Shown: piece by piece, positions 44,174 to 53,591 of the stretch
Layout of the letters: each line of letters begins with the position of its first letter
Numbering within the stretch: position 1 is the stretch's first letter
Assembly (NCBI GenBank): GCA_030770535.1
Contig: JASVEC010000002.1
Coordinates: 186,001 to 250,000 of the forward strand
Direction of reading: 5' to 3'
DNA length: 64,000 bases
Origin: Batkoa obscura
Lineage: Eukaryota > Entomophthoromycota > Entomophthoromycetes > Entomophthorales > Batkoaceae
Program-made: the position numbers and the translations under genes
The notes under the pieces: model-generated
Databases searched by the model: none
What the model saw: only the letters and a program-made list of their open reading frames with translations
What the model was told of the DNA's origin: nothing

Positions 44174-44760
44174 TTCTATAAAACAAAGCTAATTAAATAA
44201 TACCTGATCAAAATTGAATAATTTTAGATTGGTAAATTATGGGACAATCGACAACTTTGCCTTGTTATTGGCTTGATTTTCGAATTGATGTATTACTAAA
44301 ATTTAGTTCTCAACTTCATTTTTTTACAAAAATAAACCTGATAATTTTTTACCAAGTACATATGAGCTAGTTTGAGAGTTCAGCTTAATTTTTCAGTTTA
44401 AATTTTTGACAAAAATTGCAAATTAAGCACAAGGTGCTATGAAATTAATTGCTTTTTTGCTTAATTTTAAAATTATCCCACATGGGGCAGCGTCTTTTAT
44501 TTATTATTGATGTTTTTTACTAATTGTCCTTTTTACTATTTTTTTAAAATTTAGGAATTAATCAGTACGTTTGCTTATCCAAGCTTGGATATGCGCTAAC
44601 TAACCTTTTATTTTAAAATAAAATTCAAATTAATAAGCATTAGATTAGCACGATAGAACAAATAGTTGATTATAAAACTCATCATTTGCCAACACACATT
44701 CGAACTTAAACGGATATATTAACTAATTTCTAAGTTTTAGAAGAATAGTAAAAAACAATT
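44174..44760. other. Intergenic, no gene seen
   Basis: AT-rich upstream region of the uL16 gene. I see no clear TATA box, unlike the secreted-protein genes. Confidence 0.4.
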
Positions 44761-44856
44761 GGGGATATATTTTTGTATTTAAAGATTTTACTAATAATTT
44801 TTCCACTCAATAGCGCTTAAAAGATAGAAAAAGTAGTGAAGCCAAAAAAACATCCC
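44761..44856 (+). mobile_element. MITE copy with AATT target duplication
   Basis: 96 bp, GGGGATATATTTTTG to AAAACATCCC, flanked by AATT at 44757-44760 and 44857-44860. Confidence 0.88.
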
Positions 44857-45484
44857 AATTAGTAAAAAACATTTCCATTTGTTTAATATTAAAAATTTAT
44901 GCTACATAGAGAAAATGGACAAAAACAAATGAAAAGGAAAACTTTATCTTTAATTTTAACCAAGGTTTTAAACTTGAGGGCTATTCTGGAAAAAGGAACT
45001 TTGCTTCAAAGCTTGGAAATTATGTTGATTTTTATAAAAATATCCGAAATCATTAAAATGTTTTTTTGATAATTAGTTCATTTGTCTATAGGTGGTTAAA
45101 ATGATAAATAAAGTTACTGTCTTCTAATCAAGTCAGATAAAGTTATTACTAAAAGTAAGACGGTTATATAATATATAGCATAAAGCTAATAAAAAAATGG
45201 AATAGCAGTATAAAGTAAATAATACCACTATTTACTAGCAATGAATATCTATATAAGAGTGATTATCTTTGATAGATAAATGAGATCAATTTCATTATAT
45301 TCTATTCAATATTGTTATGTGTAATAAACCATAAACCCTCATTTTGGTTTAGATGATAAAAAATACAACTCTTAATATTTGAGCATCAGGATTATTAATA
45401 AGCTGATTGTATATAAATGTCTTTTACAAATAACAATTCTCAATCCACATTTTTTGTTTAAAAAAGTTTCCGTGAATAATATAT
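44857..45484. other. Intergenic, no gene seen
   Basis: AT-rich spacer between two MITE insertions. Confidence 0.4.
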
Positions 45485-45578
45485 GTGTATGTATTTTGTT
45501 CAAGAATTTACTAACAACCTTTCTACTTAAATAGCGGTTAAAAAATAGAAAAGTAATAGAGTCAAAAAAAAAATCACC
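45485..45578 (+). mobile_element. MITE copy, first of a tandem pair
   Basis: GTGTATGTATTTTGTTC to AAAATCACC, flanked by ATAT. Its right ATAT (45579-45582) is also the left duplication of the next copy, which lies in the opposite orientation. Confidence 0.8.
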
Positions 45579-45582
45579 ATAT

Positions 45583-45681
45583 GGGAGTGTTTTTTTTGAC
45601 TCTATTATCTTTTCCATTTTCTAAGCGCTATTTAAGCGGAAAATTTGTTAGTAAAATTCTTAAACACAAAAATACATACAC
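45583..45681 (-). mobile_element. MITE copy, second of a tandem pair
   Basis: GGGAGTGTTTTTTTTGACTC to AATACATACAC, with ATAT on both sides. The two copies form a head-to-head pair separated only by the shared ATAT, which could fold into a long hairpin. Confidence 0.82.
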
Positions 45682-45786
45682 ATATCCTGTATTCTGTCTT
45701 TTAGCTATTTAGAATACCAAAAAATATTTAATGAACATATAGAAATAAGAACAGAAAAGAAAAGCATCTATCTTTTGAAACTATAT

Positions 45787-45884
45787 GGGGATGTATTTTT
45801 GTATTTAAGAATTTTACCAACAAATTTCCGCTTAAATGGTGCTTAGAAAATGGAAAAAATAATGAAGTCAAAAAAAACACTCTC
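45787..45884 (+). mobile_element. MITE copy
   Basis: GGGGATGTATTTTTGTATTT to AACACTCTC with ATAT on both sides; the core AGCGCT has changed to GGTGCT. Confidence 0.82.
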
Positions 45885-46738
45885 ATATGATTTCTAGATA
45901 ATGATTAATATTCATACTTTTATAGCTTAAAATAATAATACACCAAGTTTTGAATAAGCTAAGATCAAGGAAATAAATACCAATAATAAACTATTGATAA
46001 TAGCGAATTTATAATTATGATATGAAGATCAATTCATGAAATAGTTTTTAAGAATAGATATTAATATTGTAGTAATGTAGATATTCTGATCTTATACCAA
46101 CTAAGGGTATTATTATTACAATCGTATTATGAAATAAAAATTATTGGTCGAAATTGTGTTATTTTTGAAATTCAAAAGTACTGACAGCAATGATAACTTG
46201 TCCATATTAAAAGAATATTACGATAAGTCATGTTATTGTCAAGGATAATTTGTTTATTGTTATTGAATTATGCATGACATATGTATTTTAAAGGTATCAA
46301 GTCATTTTGTTCACAAATATATTTAGCCATCAATACTTGGTATATCTTTTATTAATGGTATAATCGTATTATTTAATAAGGATCATGTTCTAGCCTTTAG
46401 AACAAGAATTTCAATATATTTTTATTCTTGTATTATTAAGATTCATTTATCTACTTTAGGTGTACAGATTAATAAAAATCCTATTATTAAGCTTGAGTAT
46501 TACTCAGCTATAATTTTCAGTCTTATTATAAAGCTTCCTACGAATATCTTTATAAAAACAAATCTAATTTTGAAGTCAAAAGACCCTTTTTATTAAAATT
46601 TATTATAGAAATAAGTAAAATCGCTCATTAGAAACGTTTATATTTACTAGTATAGATTAATTTTTAAATTTCTATAAAATAATGAGTCGTAAAACAAACC
46701 AAAGTAGTTGAAAAGATAAAAAAACTTTTAAATAAATG
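45885..46738. other. 3' flank of propeptide gene A, part of the degenerate array
   Basis: Includes ATCGTATTATGAAATAAAA followed by ATTATTGGTCG (about 46122-46153), a tract that recurs near 54190, 56850 and other places on the 3' side of the propeptide genes. No coding sequence seen. Confidence 0.45.
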
Positions 46739-46831
46739 CGGGAATGTTTTTTTGGCTCCGCTTTTTCCGTCTTTTAAGCACTATTCGAGCAGAAAAATTA
46801 GTAAAATTCTTAAACATAAAAATACATTCTC
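46739..46831 (-). mobile_element. MITE copy, moderately diverged
   Basis: CGGGAATGTTTTTTTGGC to ATACATTCTC, with an AAGCACTATTCGAGCAG core. It lies ~125 bp beyond the stop of propeptide gene A. Confidence 0.7.
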
Positions 46832-46928
46832 ATACAGTGTTCAAAAATCAAACGAAAAGTTCTTCATTTATTAATATAAAAATGCTAAAGTAATTGGTTT
46901 TTAAAGAATGGAGTTTGGTTCATTGATG

Positions 46929-47243
46929 TCATCATTGTTAACCATAGACATTACCCTATCCTCTTCTTTGAAGTGGTGCATCAAGTCCTCTTCTGCCATA
47001 TGGTCTATAGGCTCCTCTTCTTTGAAGTGGTGCGTCAAGTCCTCTTCTGCCATATGGTCTATAGGCTCCCCTTCTTTCAAAAGATTGTAGAGATTCGTTT
47101 TCTTTATTTAGTGTTACTGCTCCTTGAATAGAATCGTTAGGAATAGCTGGTGCAGCAATAGCAACAAAGTTATTGATAGTTAAAATAGTAAATAAAGTTC
47201 CAATGAGATGAGTATACATGATTTTTTTTGTGTTTTAACATGT
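46929..47243 (-). repeat. Left part of a 555-bp tract identical to 54841-55395
   Basis: Covers propeptide gene A and its 3' edge. It continues at 49713-49952 on the other side of a transposon. By eye it matches 54841-55155 without any substitution or indel; outside the tract the two loci are similar but clearly diverged. Confidence 0.85.
46956..47219 (-). CDS. Small secreted propeptide A with two repeated dibasic units
   Basis: An 87-aa protein. Residues 1-23 form a signal peptide (MYTHLIGTLFTILTINN onward, cleavage near IAA/P). A ~27-residue spacer follows. Two perfect 18-residue units come next, each RRGAYRPYG then RRGLDAPLQ, and the protein ends RRG. Cleavage at each RR by a Kex2-type protease in the Golgi would release GAYRPYG and GLDAPLQ twice. 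This resembles fungal Kex2-processed repeat proteins and pheromone or peptide-hormone precursors; the function is unknown. The coding region equals gene B exactly. A transposon (47244-49708) sits between its TATA box (49728) and the start, 24 bp from the ATG, so expression is probably lost or altered. Confidence 0.75.
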   Translation of the reverse strand: MYTHLIGTLFTILTINNFVAIAAPAIPNDSIQGAVTLNKENESLQSFERRGAYRPYGRRGLDAPLQRRGAYRPYGRRGLDAPLQRRG

Positions 47244-49708
47244 GGGGTTGTCTGAATTAGTTTCATTATTTTATCCAATTTTTGAAAAATTTTGTATTTT
47301 AAAAACTTCGCTTAAAATTCTATAAAATCACATCTTTTATTAAAACAAAAGTACCCAAACACAGTTCTAAATCATTCTATTATAGCTCATACTGTAAGTT
47401 AGTTGAATTTCTACTAGATCTTAAATACATGTTCTTATAAAGCTTAATTGAGAAATATTTATTATCAACTGCTTTATAACCAACATCGTAGATTTATTAT
47501 CAAATGAATAAACTACTTTAATGTTATAATTACATTATTAATATATTGCCAAGTTAATAAATAGCTGCATGGGAGGGAATGGTCAGCCCCAAAACTATAA
47601 TTAACCATCCCTATATAGTACAAGTAATAATAGTTTTTACATATTATTACAGTTACTTGTTCTTTGACTATTTATTAACTTAGCTATTAATAACTTAAGT
47701 AATCCTAACATTTAACAATCTATTTCTATCATTCAACAAACTACTTACTTGCTTAGTAAATATCGAAATTTTTAAATTCTCTGTTATCTTCGTAAGGTAA
47801 GCTGGGATCGATCTTTTAATTTTTCTGTTTTCTATAGACTCTATAACTTTAATTGGGACTATATCGCTTTTTTTTGATGTATCAGATACTGGATAACAAT
47901 GTAGTTTATTGTTATGTTTAATAAAGTGTAAATACTTCTTAATGCCCTGCATCTCTATTATTCTTTTTGTATTTTTGTTTCTTTTATACTTTTTAAAAAT
48001 TATATCTGTTTTCCCATTATTAACAGTTGAGTTATTAATTTTATTATGCTCACAAATAAAAGCCTCAAATCTTGAAATTAATTGATCGATATCTTCTATT
48101 TTACCTAACGCTTCAAAACTACTTTTCCATTTTGAAAGGTTTCCAAAATGCCCATCAACTATACTTTTTCCATGATGCTCAGCAAAAAAATTAAGATTAA
48201 CATTCAAACTACTATTTATTTTATGAATTTCTTCAAACATATAGTGTAGAAACTCTTGGGATCTAAAATGATTTCCTGTATCTGCCCATATATTAATTTT
48301 TGTAAACTTTTTAAATAGAAGCTCTGTAGAGATTAAATCGATTAAACAATCTCCTGCATATGCTGAATCATGATTCAATATTTCAGATAAATAATCAAAG
48401 TAAACTTTGCCTATTGTTTTATCATCTTTTAAATATAATACACCAAAGCCTAATACTGATATAGCTTGTTTATTATAATGATCTAGATTTATTGAATCTG
48501 GTCTTGTTCCTATTTCCATATTTTGTTTAAAATCTAAAACTATTATACAACTTTTGTTATTTAATTTTTTGATAGTTTCATTAAATGTGTTTTTTTGAGT
48601 ATCAACACAGAATTTATGTAATTTGTATAATTTTTCTTCTTCGTTGAAAATTTCTTGTATCTCTGCTTTGTTTTTTGCTGTATTTATTTTATTTTCAAAT
48701 AACTTTTTTCTAACTGTATACTGGGTACATATATTACATAGATCCGTTTTTCTTGCTGGATTTTTGAAATTACTTGGTATATATTTAAAGAACGTTGACC
48801 TAGCTACTGCTTTATCTCTTAGATCATTCAAATATTTACTATATATCATTCTTCTACTTTTATTTAATATATATATATTATCTGATGAATATTTACTATC
48901 GTTATTTTTTTTATTAAATCTTGATGAAATAGTTGAATCATTTAGTAAATATTGTATAATAGTTTCAATTTGGTCATCTTTAATTTTTTTTGTATTTTTA
49001 ATAATAGGTTTTAATGTTGATATTTTATTATTATTACTTGTTTTTGAATAATCATATTGATTTCTATTTATATTAAACCTAAAACTCTTACATTCATCAA
49101 AAGAATATACTGAAGCTATAGTTGATAATAACGCTACTTGCTGATTTTTGTTTCCTGTTTCCCTTAAAGCACTAATTTTATACATTACTTGATTAAGTTT
49201 ATTATTATCGATAGTAAACTTTGATAATATATCTTTTCTTTGTTTTGTTTTATTATAAAATTCCATAAACCTTGGGTTGTTATAAGTAGCTCTTAAAATT
49301 GATGTAAATGAATTACAATGTTTATATTGTGTACTCCTCCCTATTGTATTGAAGTTTTCAAAAATTCCATTTCGAAGTTTAGTTATGAAAGTTTGCATTT
49401 TATTTTTATTTCAACAAAAAATAAAGTCAAATAAAGTCAAATAACTGTGTTTATATAATTATGTATTTATATAATTATATAATCATATAGTTATATATTA
49501 TATATCTGTTAAATATCTAATAGAACTAACATAAAATATATAGTTAGGAAAATTAGCTATTTAAGAAAAGGAAACAATTAAAATAAGTTTTAAATAGAGA
49601 CATTTAATTTTAGGCTTTTTAGATTTAACCGTTATATTGGACACAAACTTGAAATTTTAAATTTGGATTAATTTCTAAGTAGATTCTGAAACCAATTAGG
49701 ACAGCCCC
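47244..49708 (-). mobile_element. Sola-like DNA transposon copy 4, intact, inside a gene leader
   Basis: About 2465 bp, minus strand, flanked by ATGT at 47240-47243 and 49709-49712. The empty site survives in the paralogous locus (ATGT once, at 55152-55155), which proves insertion with a 4-bp duplication. It separates propeptide gene A from its promoter. The transposase is in the same orientation, so the captured TATA box lies directly upstream of the element. Confidence 0.97.
47695..49398 (-). CDS. DDD transposase, Sola-like (copy 4)
   Basis: An intact 567-aa transposase with D289, D373 and D415 in their motifs and the CxxC/HxxC pair. Private differences include SFRFNI, AEIQEI and MFEEIHK. 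Its reading frame starts 310 bp inside the element's 5' end. Transcription from the upstream propeptide promoter (49728-49775) would run into it. Confidence 0.85.
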   Translation of the reverse strand: MQTFITKLRNGIFENFNTIGRSTQYKHCNSFTSILRATYNNPRFMEFYNKTKQRKDILSKFTIDNNKLNQVMYKISALRETGNKNQQVALLSTIASVYSFDECKSFRFNINRNQYDYSKTSNNNKISTLKPIIKNTKKIKDDQIETIIQYLLNDSTISSRFNKKNNDSKYSSDNIYILNKSRRMIYSKYLNDLRDKAVARSTFFKYIPSNFKNPARKTDLCNICTQYTVRKKLFENKINTAKNKAEIQEIFNEEEKLYKLHKFCVDTQKNTFNETIKKLNNKSCIIVLDFKQNMEIGTRPDSINLDHYNKQAISVLGFGVLYLKDDKTIGKVYFDYLSEILNHDSAYAGDCLIDLISTELLFKKFTKINIWADTGNHFRSQEFLHYMFEEIHKINSSLNVNLNFFAEHHGKSIVDGHFGNLSKWKSSFEALGKIEDIDQLISRFEAFICEHNKINNSTVNNGKTDIIFKKYKRNKNTKRIIEMQGIKKYLHFIKHNNKLHCYPVSDTSKKSDIVPIKVIESIENRKIKRSIPAYLTKITENLKISIFTKQVSSLLNDRNRLLNVRIT

Positions 49709-49727
49709 ATGTCTTTATTTACATGTA

Positions 49728-49735
49728 TTTATATA
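49728..49735 (-). promoter_or_regulatory. Original TATA box of propeptide gene A, now displaced
   Basis: The minus strand reads TATATAAA, identical to the box at 55171-55178 of gene B. It would lie ~45 nt upstream of the start without the transposon and is now about 2.5 kb away. Confidence 0.6.
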
Positions 49736-49747
49736 CTTTTTTCGATA

Positions 49748-49775
49748 TCTGATGTCTGATGTCTAATGTCTGATA
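49748..49775 (-). repeat. Four 7-bp repeats upstream of the displaced TATA box
   Basis: On the plus strand TCTGATG, TCTGATG, TCTAATG, TCTGATA follow each other directly. The identical array stands at 55191-55218. Immediate proximity to the TATA box suggests a factor-binding array, but this is inference. Confidence 0.5.
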
Positions 49776-50104
49776 AGGAGTATTTTTTAAAACTATACAT
49801 TAAAAATGTTTGTATTATAATTTTTTATTATCCAATTAATTTTACTTTATAATAGAATACAATGCTATTTATTCTTACTACCACCTTGTATCACATTGGG
49901 TCACACTTTTGATTCTTAACATTCATATGATTTATTAATATTGAATTATTTTATATCATGTACTGTGAAAATCTAAAAATAAGTATTATCTTTTGCTATT
50001 ATCAATATCTATTTTAATTAATCAAACACTTGCCTATTAAATAAAGTTTTGGAATTTATGTTTTATGAAAGATTCTAAACGCAATAATTGAGCATCACGG
50101 TATA

Positions 50105-50202
50105 GGGGGTGTTTTTTTGACTTCATTACTTTTTCTATCTTTTAAGCACTATTTGAGTGGAAAAATTGCTAGTAAAATTGTTAAACATAAAAATGCATCC
50201 CC
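50105..50202 (-). mobile_element. MITE copy
   Basis: 98 bp, GGGGGTGTTTTTTTGAC to ATGCATCCCC; flanks TATA left and ATAT right, so the duplication is imperfect or shifted. Confidence 0.82.
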
Positions 50203-50474
50203 ATATTATGAATTAGGCTTACCAACTACAAAACATTAATATATTTCTCTCTTTAAACTGATAAATTTGATTTGAATAAAATAGCTGTATACTGACATTC
50301 TAATCTTTATTGGATATATTGATATGGGTCAAAATAACTATAAAGAATCATTGTTATTTTGGCTTGATTTTGAATAGTATTATAGAACGAGATTATATTT
50401 AAGTTTCTGCTGATGCCCTTCTAACCAAAGCTGCTAATAGCCTTCTTATACAACGTTCACGTAAAGATCTATAT

Positions 50475-50558
50475 GGGAAGGTTTTTTATTCAAGCATTTA
50501 GTTAGCAATTTTTTTTAATTTTGTGGCATAGAAGAACATAAAAGTGAAGAACATTCCC
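50475..50558. mobile_element. Related but distinct 84-bp MITE
   Basis: GGGAAGGTTTTTTATTC to GAACATTCCC, flanked by ATAT on both sides. The interior does not match the main family, so this may be a second MITE family using the same ends. Confidence 0.5.
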
Positions 50559-50584
50559 ATATTTTAAACAAAAAATAAAAAATA

Positions 50585-50679
50585 AGGTTGTCTTTTTGTG
50601 TTTAACAATTTTAATAACAGTTTTTTCGCTTAAATACTGCTTAAAGATAGAAAAAGTAATGAAGCCAAAAAAATATCCC
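50585..50679 (+). mobile_element. MITE copy, diverged
   Basis: AGGTTGTCTTTTTGTGTTT to AAAATATCCC with the CGCTTAAATACTGCTTAAAG core; the terminal G run is reduced. Confidence 0.65.
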
Positions 50680-51127
50680 TAAATGTATTTATTATATTAA
50701 GTAAACCAATCTGAGGATCAAGAAAAGATTATAACTCAAAAGTTGTTATTTGAGGATAAGTTCAAGCGTTTTATTACGGATTTTATATAAGATCGATATA
50801 ATAATCGTCGACTAAAGTTGAATCTTATATAAACAAGCTAATGTTCAAATATAAATGGTACAAATCTACAAGTTGTAGAAAATAATTGAGTACTTAGTCT
50901 AGTTCACTTTAGCTGATGTGTTTTTTAGTAAAAGCTGTAAAAAATATATTGATAAAGTAAATCAGACCAAATACAACATAGCCAAAGTTATACTTTTTTC
51001 ATTAATAACGTTACTATGTATAAGTGTAAATATGCTCGAAAGAATAGCAGGGATTAATTTTGATTATATTGTATTATGAAATAAAACCAGCTGGAAGGAT
51101 ATCAACTATCAATTATATAAACGATAT
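50680..51127. other. Array segment without a gene
   Basis: Contains the recurring tract ATTGTATTATGAAATAAAAC (about 51067-51086), which elsewhere accompanies propeptide genes. Here the unit seems to have lost its gene, and transposon copy 5 follows. Confidence 0.4.
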
Positions 51128-53591
51128 GGGGCTGTCCTAATTGGTTTCAGAATCTACTTAGAAATTAATCCAAATTTAAAATTCCAAGTTTGTGTTCAAT
51201 ATAACGGTTAAATCTAAAAAGCCTAAAATTAAATGTCTCTATTTAAAACTTATTTTAATTGTTTCCTTTTCTTAAATAGCTAATTTTCCTAACTATATAT
51301 TTTATGTTAGTTCTGTTAGATATTTAACAGATATATAATATATAACTATATGATTATATAATTATATAAATACATAATTATATAAACACAGTTATTTGAC
51401 TTTATTTGACTTTATTTTTTGTTGAAATAAAAATAAAATGCAAACTTTCATAACTAAACTTCGAAATGGAATTTTTGAAAACTTCAATACAATAGGGAGG
51501 AGTACACAATATAAACATTGTAATTCATTTACATCAATTTTAAAAGCTACTTATAACAACCCAAGGTTCATGGAATTTTATAATAAAACAAAACAAAGAA
51601 AAGATATATTATCAAAGTTTACTATCGATAATAATAAACTTAATCAAGTAATGTATAAAATTAGTGCTTTAAGGGAAACAGGAAACAAAAGTCAGCAAGT
51701 AGCGTTATTATCAACTATAGCTTCAGTATATTCTTTTGATGAATGTAAGAGTTTTGGGTTTAATATAAATAGAAATCAATATGATTATTCAAAAACAAGT
51801 AATAATAATAAAATATCAACATTAAAACCTATTATTAAAAATACAAAAAAAATTAAAGATGACCAAATTGAAACTATCATACAATATTTACTAAATGATT
51901 CAACTATTTCATCAAGATTTAATAAAAAAAATAACGATAGTAAATATTCATCAGATAATATATATATATTAAATAAAAGTAGAAGAATGATATATAGTAA
52001 ATATTTGAATGATCTAAGAGATAAAGCAGTAGCTAGGTCAACGTTCTTTAAATATATACCAAGTAATTTCAAAAATCCAGCAAGAAAAACGGATCTATGT
52101 AATATATGTACCCAGTATACAGTTAGGAAAAAGTTATTTGAAAATAAAATAAATACAGCAAAAAACAAAACAGAGATAGAAGAAATTTTCAACGAAGAAG
52201 AAAAGTTATACAAATTACATAAATTCTGTGTTGATACTCAAAAAAACACATTTAATGAAACTATCAAAAAATTAAATAACAAAAGTTGTATAATAGTTTT
52301 AGATTTTAAACAAAATATGGAAATAGGGACAAGACCAGATTCAATAAATCTAGATCATTATAATAAACAAGCTATATCAGTATTAGGCTTTGGTGTATTA
52401 TATTTAAAAGATGATAAAACAATAGGCAAAGTTTACTTTGATTATTTATCTGAAATATTGAATCATGATTCAGCATATGCAGGAGATTGTTTAATCGATT
52501 TAATCTCTACAGAGCTTCTATTTAAAAAGTTTACAAAAATTAATATATGGGCAGATACAGGAAATCATTTTAGATCCCAAGAGTTCTTACATTATATGTT
52601 TAAAGAAATTCATAAAATAAATAGTAGTTTGAATGTTAATCTTAATTTTTTTGCTGAGCATCATGGAAAAAGTATAGTTGATGGACATTTTGGAAACCTT
52701 TCAAAATGGAAAAGTAGTTTTGAAGCGTTAGGTAAAATAGAAGATATCGATCAATTAATTTCAAGATTTGAGGCTTTTATTTGTGAGCATAATAAAATTA
52801 ATAACTCGACTGTTAATAATGGGAAAACAGATATAATTTTTAAAAAGTATAAAAGAAACAAAAATACAAAAAGAATAATAGAGATGCAGGGCATTAAGAA
52901 GTATTTACACTTTATTAAACATAACAATAAACTACATTGTTATCCAGTATCTGATACATCAAAAAAAAGCGATATAGTCCCAATTAAAGTTATAGAGTCT
53001 ATAGAAAACAGAAAAATTAAAAGATCGATCCCAGCTTACCTTACGAAGATAACAGAGAATTTAAAAATTTCGATATTTACTAAGCAAGTAAGTAGTTTGT
53101 TGAATGATAGAAATAGATTGTTAAATGTTAGGATTACTTAAGTTATTAATAGCTAAGTTAATAAATAGTCAAAGAACAAGTAACTGTAATAATATGTAAA
53201 AACTATTATTACTTGTACTATATAGGGATGGTCAATTATAGTTTTGGGGCTGACCACTCCCTCCCATGCAGCTATTTATTAACTTGGCAATATATTAATA
53301 ATGTAATTATAACATTAAAGTAGTTTATTTATTTGATAATAAATCTACAATGTTGGTTATAAAGCAGTTGATAATAAATATTTCTCAATTAAGCTTTATA
53401 AGAACATGTATTTAAGATCTAGTAGAAATTCAACTAACTTACAGTATGAGCTATAATATAATGGTTTAGAACTGTGTTTGGGTACTTTTGTTTTAATAAA
53501 AGATGTGATTTTATAGAATTTTAAGCGAAGTTTTTAAAATACAAATTTTTTTAAAATTGGATAAAATAATGAAACTAATTCAGACAACCCC
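51128..53591 (+). mobile_element. Sola-like DNA transposon copy 5, intact
   Basis: 2464 bp with standard termini and ATAT duplications (51124-51127 and 53592-53595). In the stretches I compared, it is nearly identical to copy 2, making this pair the youngest. Confidence 0.95.
51438..53141 (+). CDS. DDD transposase, Sola-like (copy 5)
   Basis: An intact 567-aa transposase with the same zinc-type CxxC/HxxC pair and D289, D373, D415 as the other copies. The only amino-acid difference from copy 2 that I see is D354 in CLIDLI (Asn in copy 2). It probably represents the current active version of the family. Confidence 0.85.
   Translation: MQTFITKLRNGIFENFNTIGRSTQYKHCNSFTSILKATYNNPRFMEFYNKTKQRKDILSKFTIDNNKLNQVMYKISALRETGNKSQQVALLSTIASVYSFDECKSFGFNINRNQYDYSKTSNNNKISTLKPIIKNTKKIKDDQIETIIQYLLNDSTISSRFNKKNNDSKYSSDNIYILNKSRRMIYSKYLNDLRDKAVARSTFFKYIPSNFKNPARKTDLCNICTQYTVRKKLFENKINTAKNKTEIEEIFNEEEKLYKLHKFCVDTQKNTFNETIKKLNNKSCIIVLDFKQNMEIGTRPDSINLDHYNKQAISVLGFGVLYLKDDKTIGKVYFDYLSEILNHDSAYAGDCLIDLISTELLFKKFTKINIWADTGNHFRSQEFLHYMFKEIHKINSSLNVNLNFFAEHHGKSIVDGHFGNLSKWKSSFEALGKIEDIDQLISRFEAFICEHNKINNSTVNNGKTDIIFKKYKRNKNTKRIIEMQGIKKYLHFIKHNNKLHCYPVSDTSKKSDIVPIKVIESIENRKIKRSIPAYLTKITENLKISIFTKQVSSLLNDRNRLLNVRIT

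Larger units (their letters stand above)
49713..49952 (-). repeat. Right part of the 555-bp identical tract (promoter of gene A)
   Basis: Matches 55156-55395 without visible change. Past 49952 the two loci are still alignable (TATATCATGTACTGTGAAA versus TGTATCATTTACTATGAAA) but diverged. Confidence 0.85.

Noticed and set aside
45372-45617. Short open frames at 21686-21877, 45372-45617, 61139-61393 and 63653-63877
   Set aside because: They run across MITE copies; the shared words come from the MITE and not from a protein family.
46908-47090. A repetitive plus-strand frame (SSLKWC repeats) and similar antisense frames at 54783-54992
   Set aside because: They are the complementary strand or another frame of the repeated propeptide units; the propeptide frame has the signal peptide, TATA box and paralogs.
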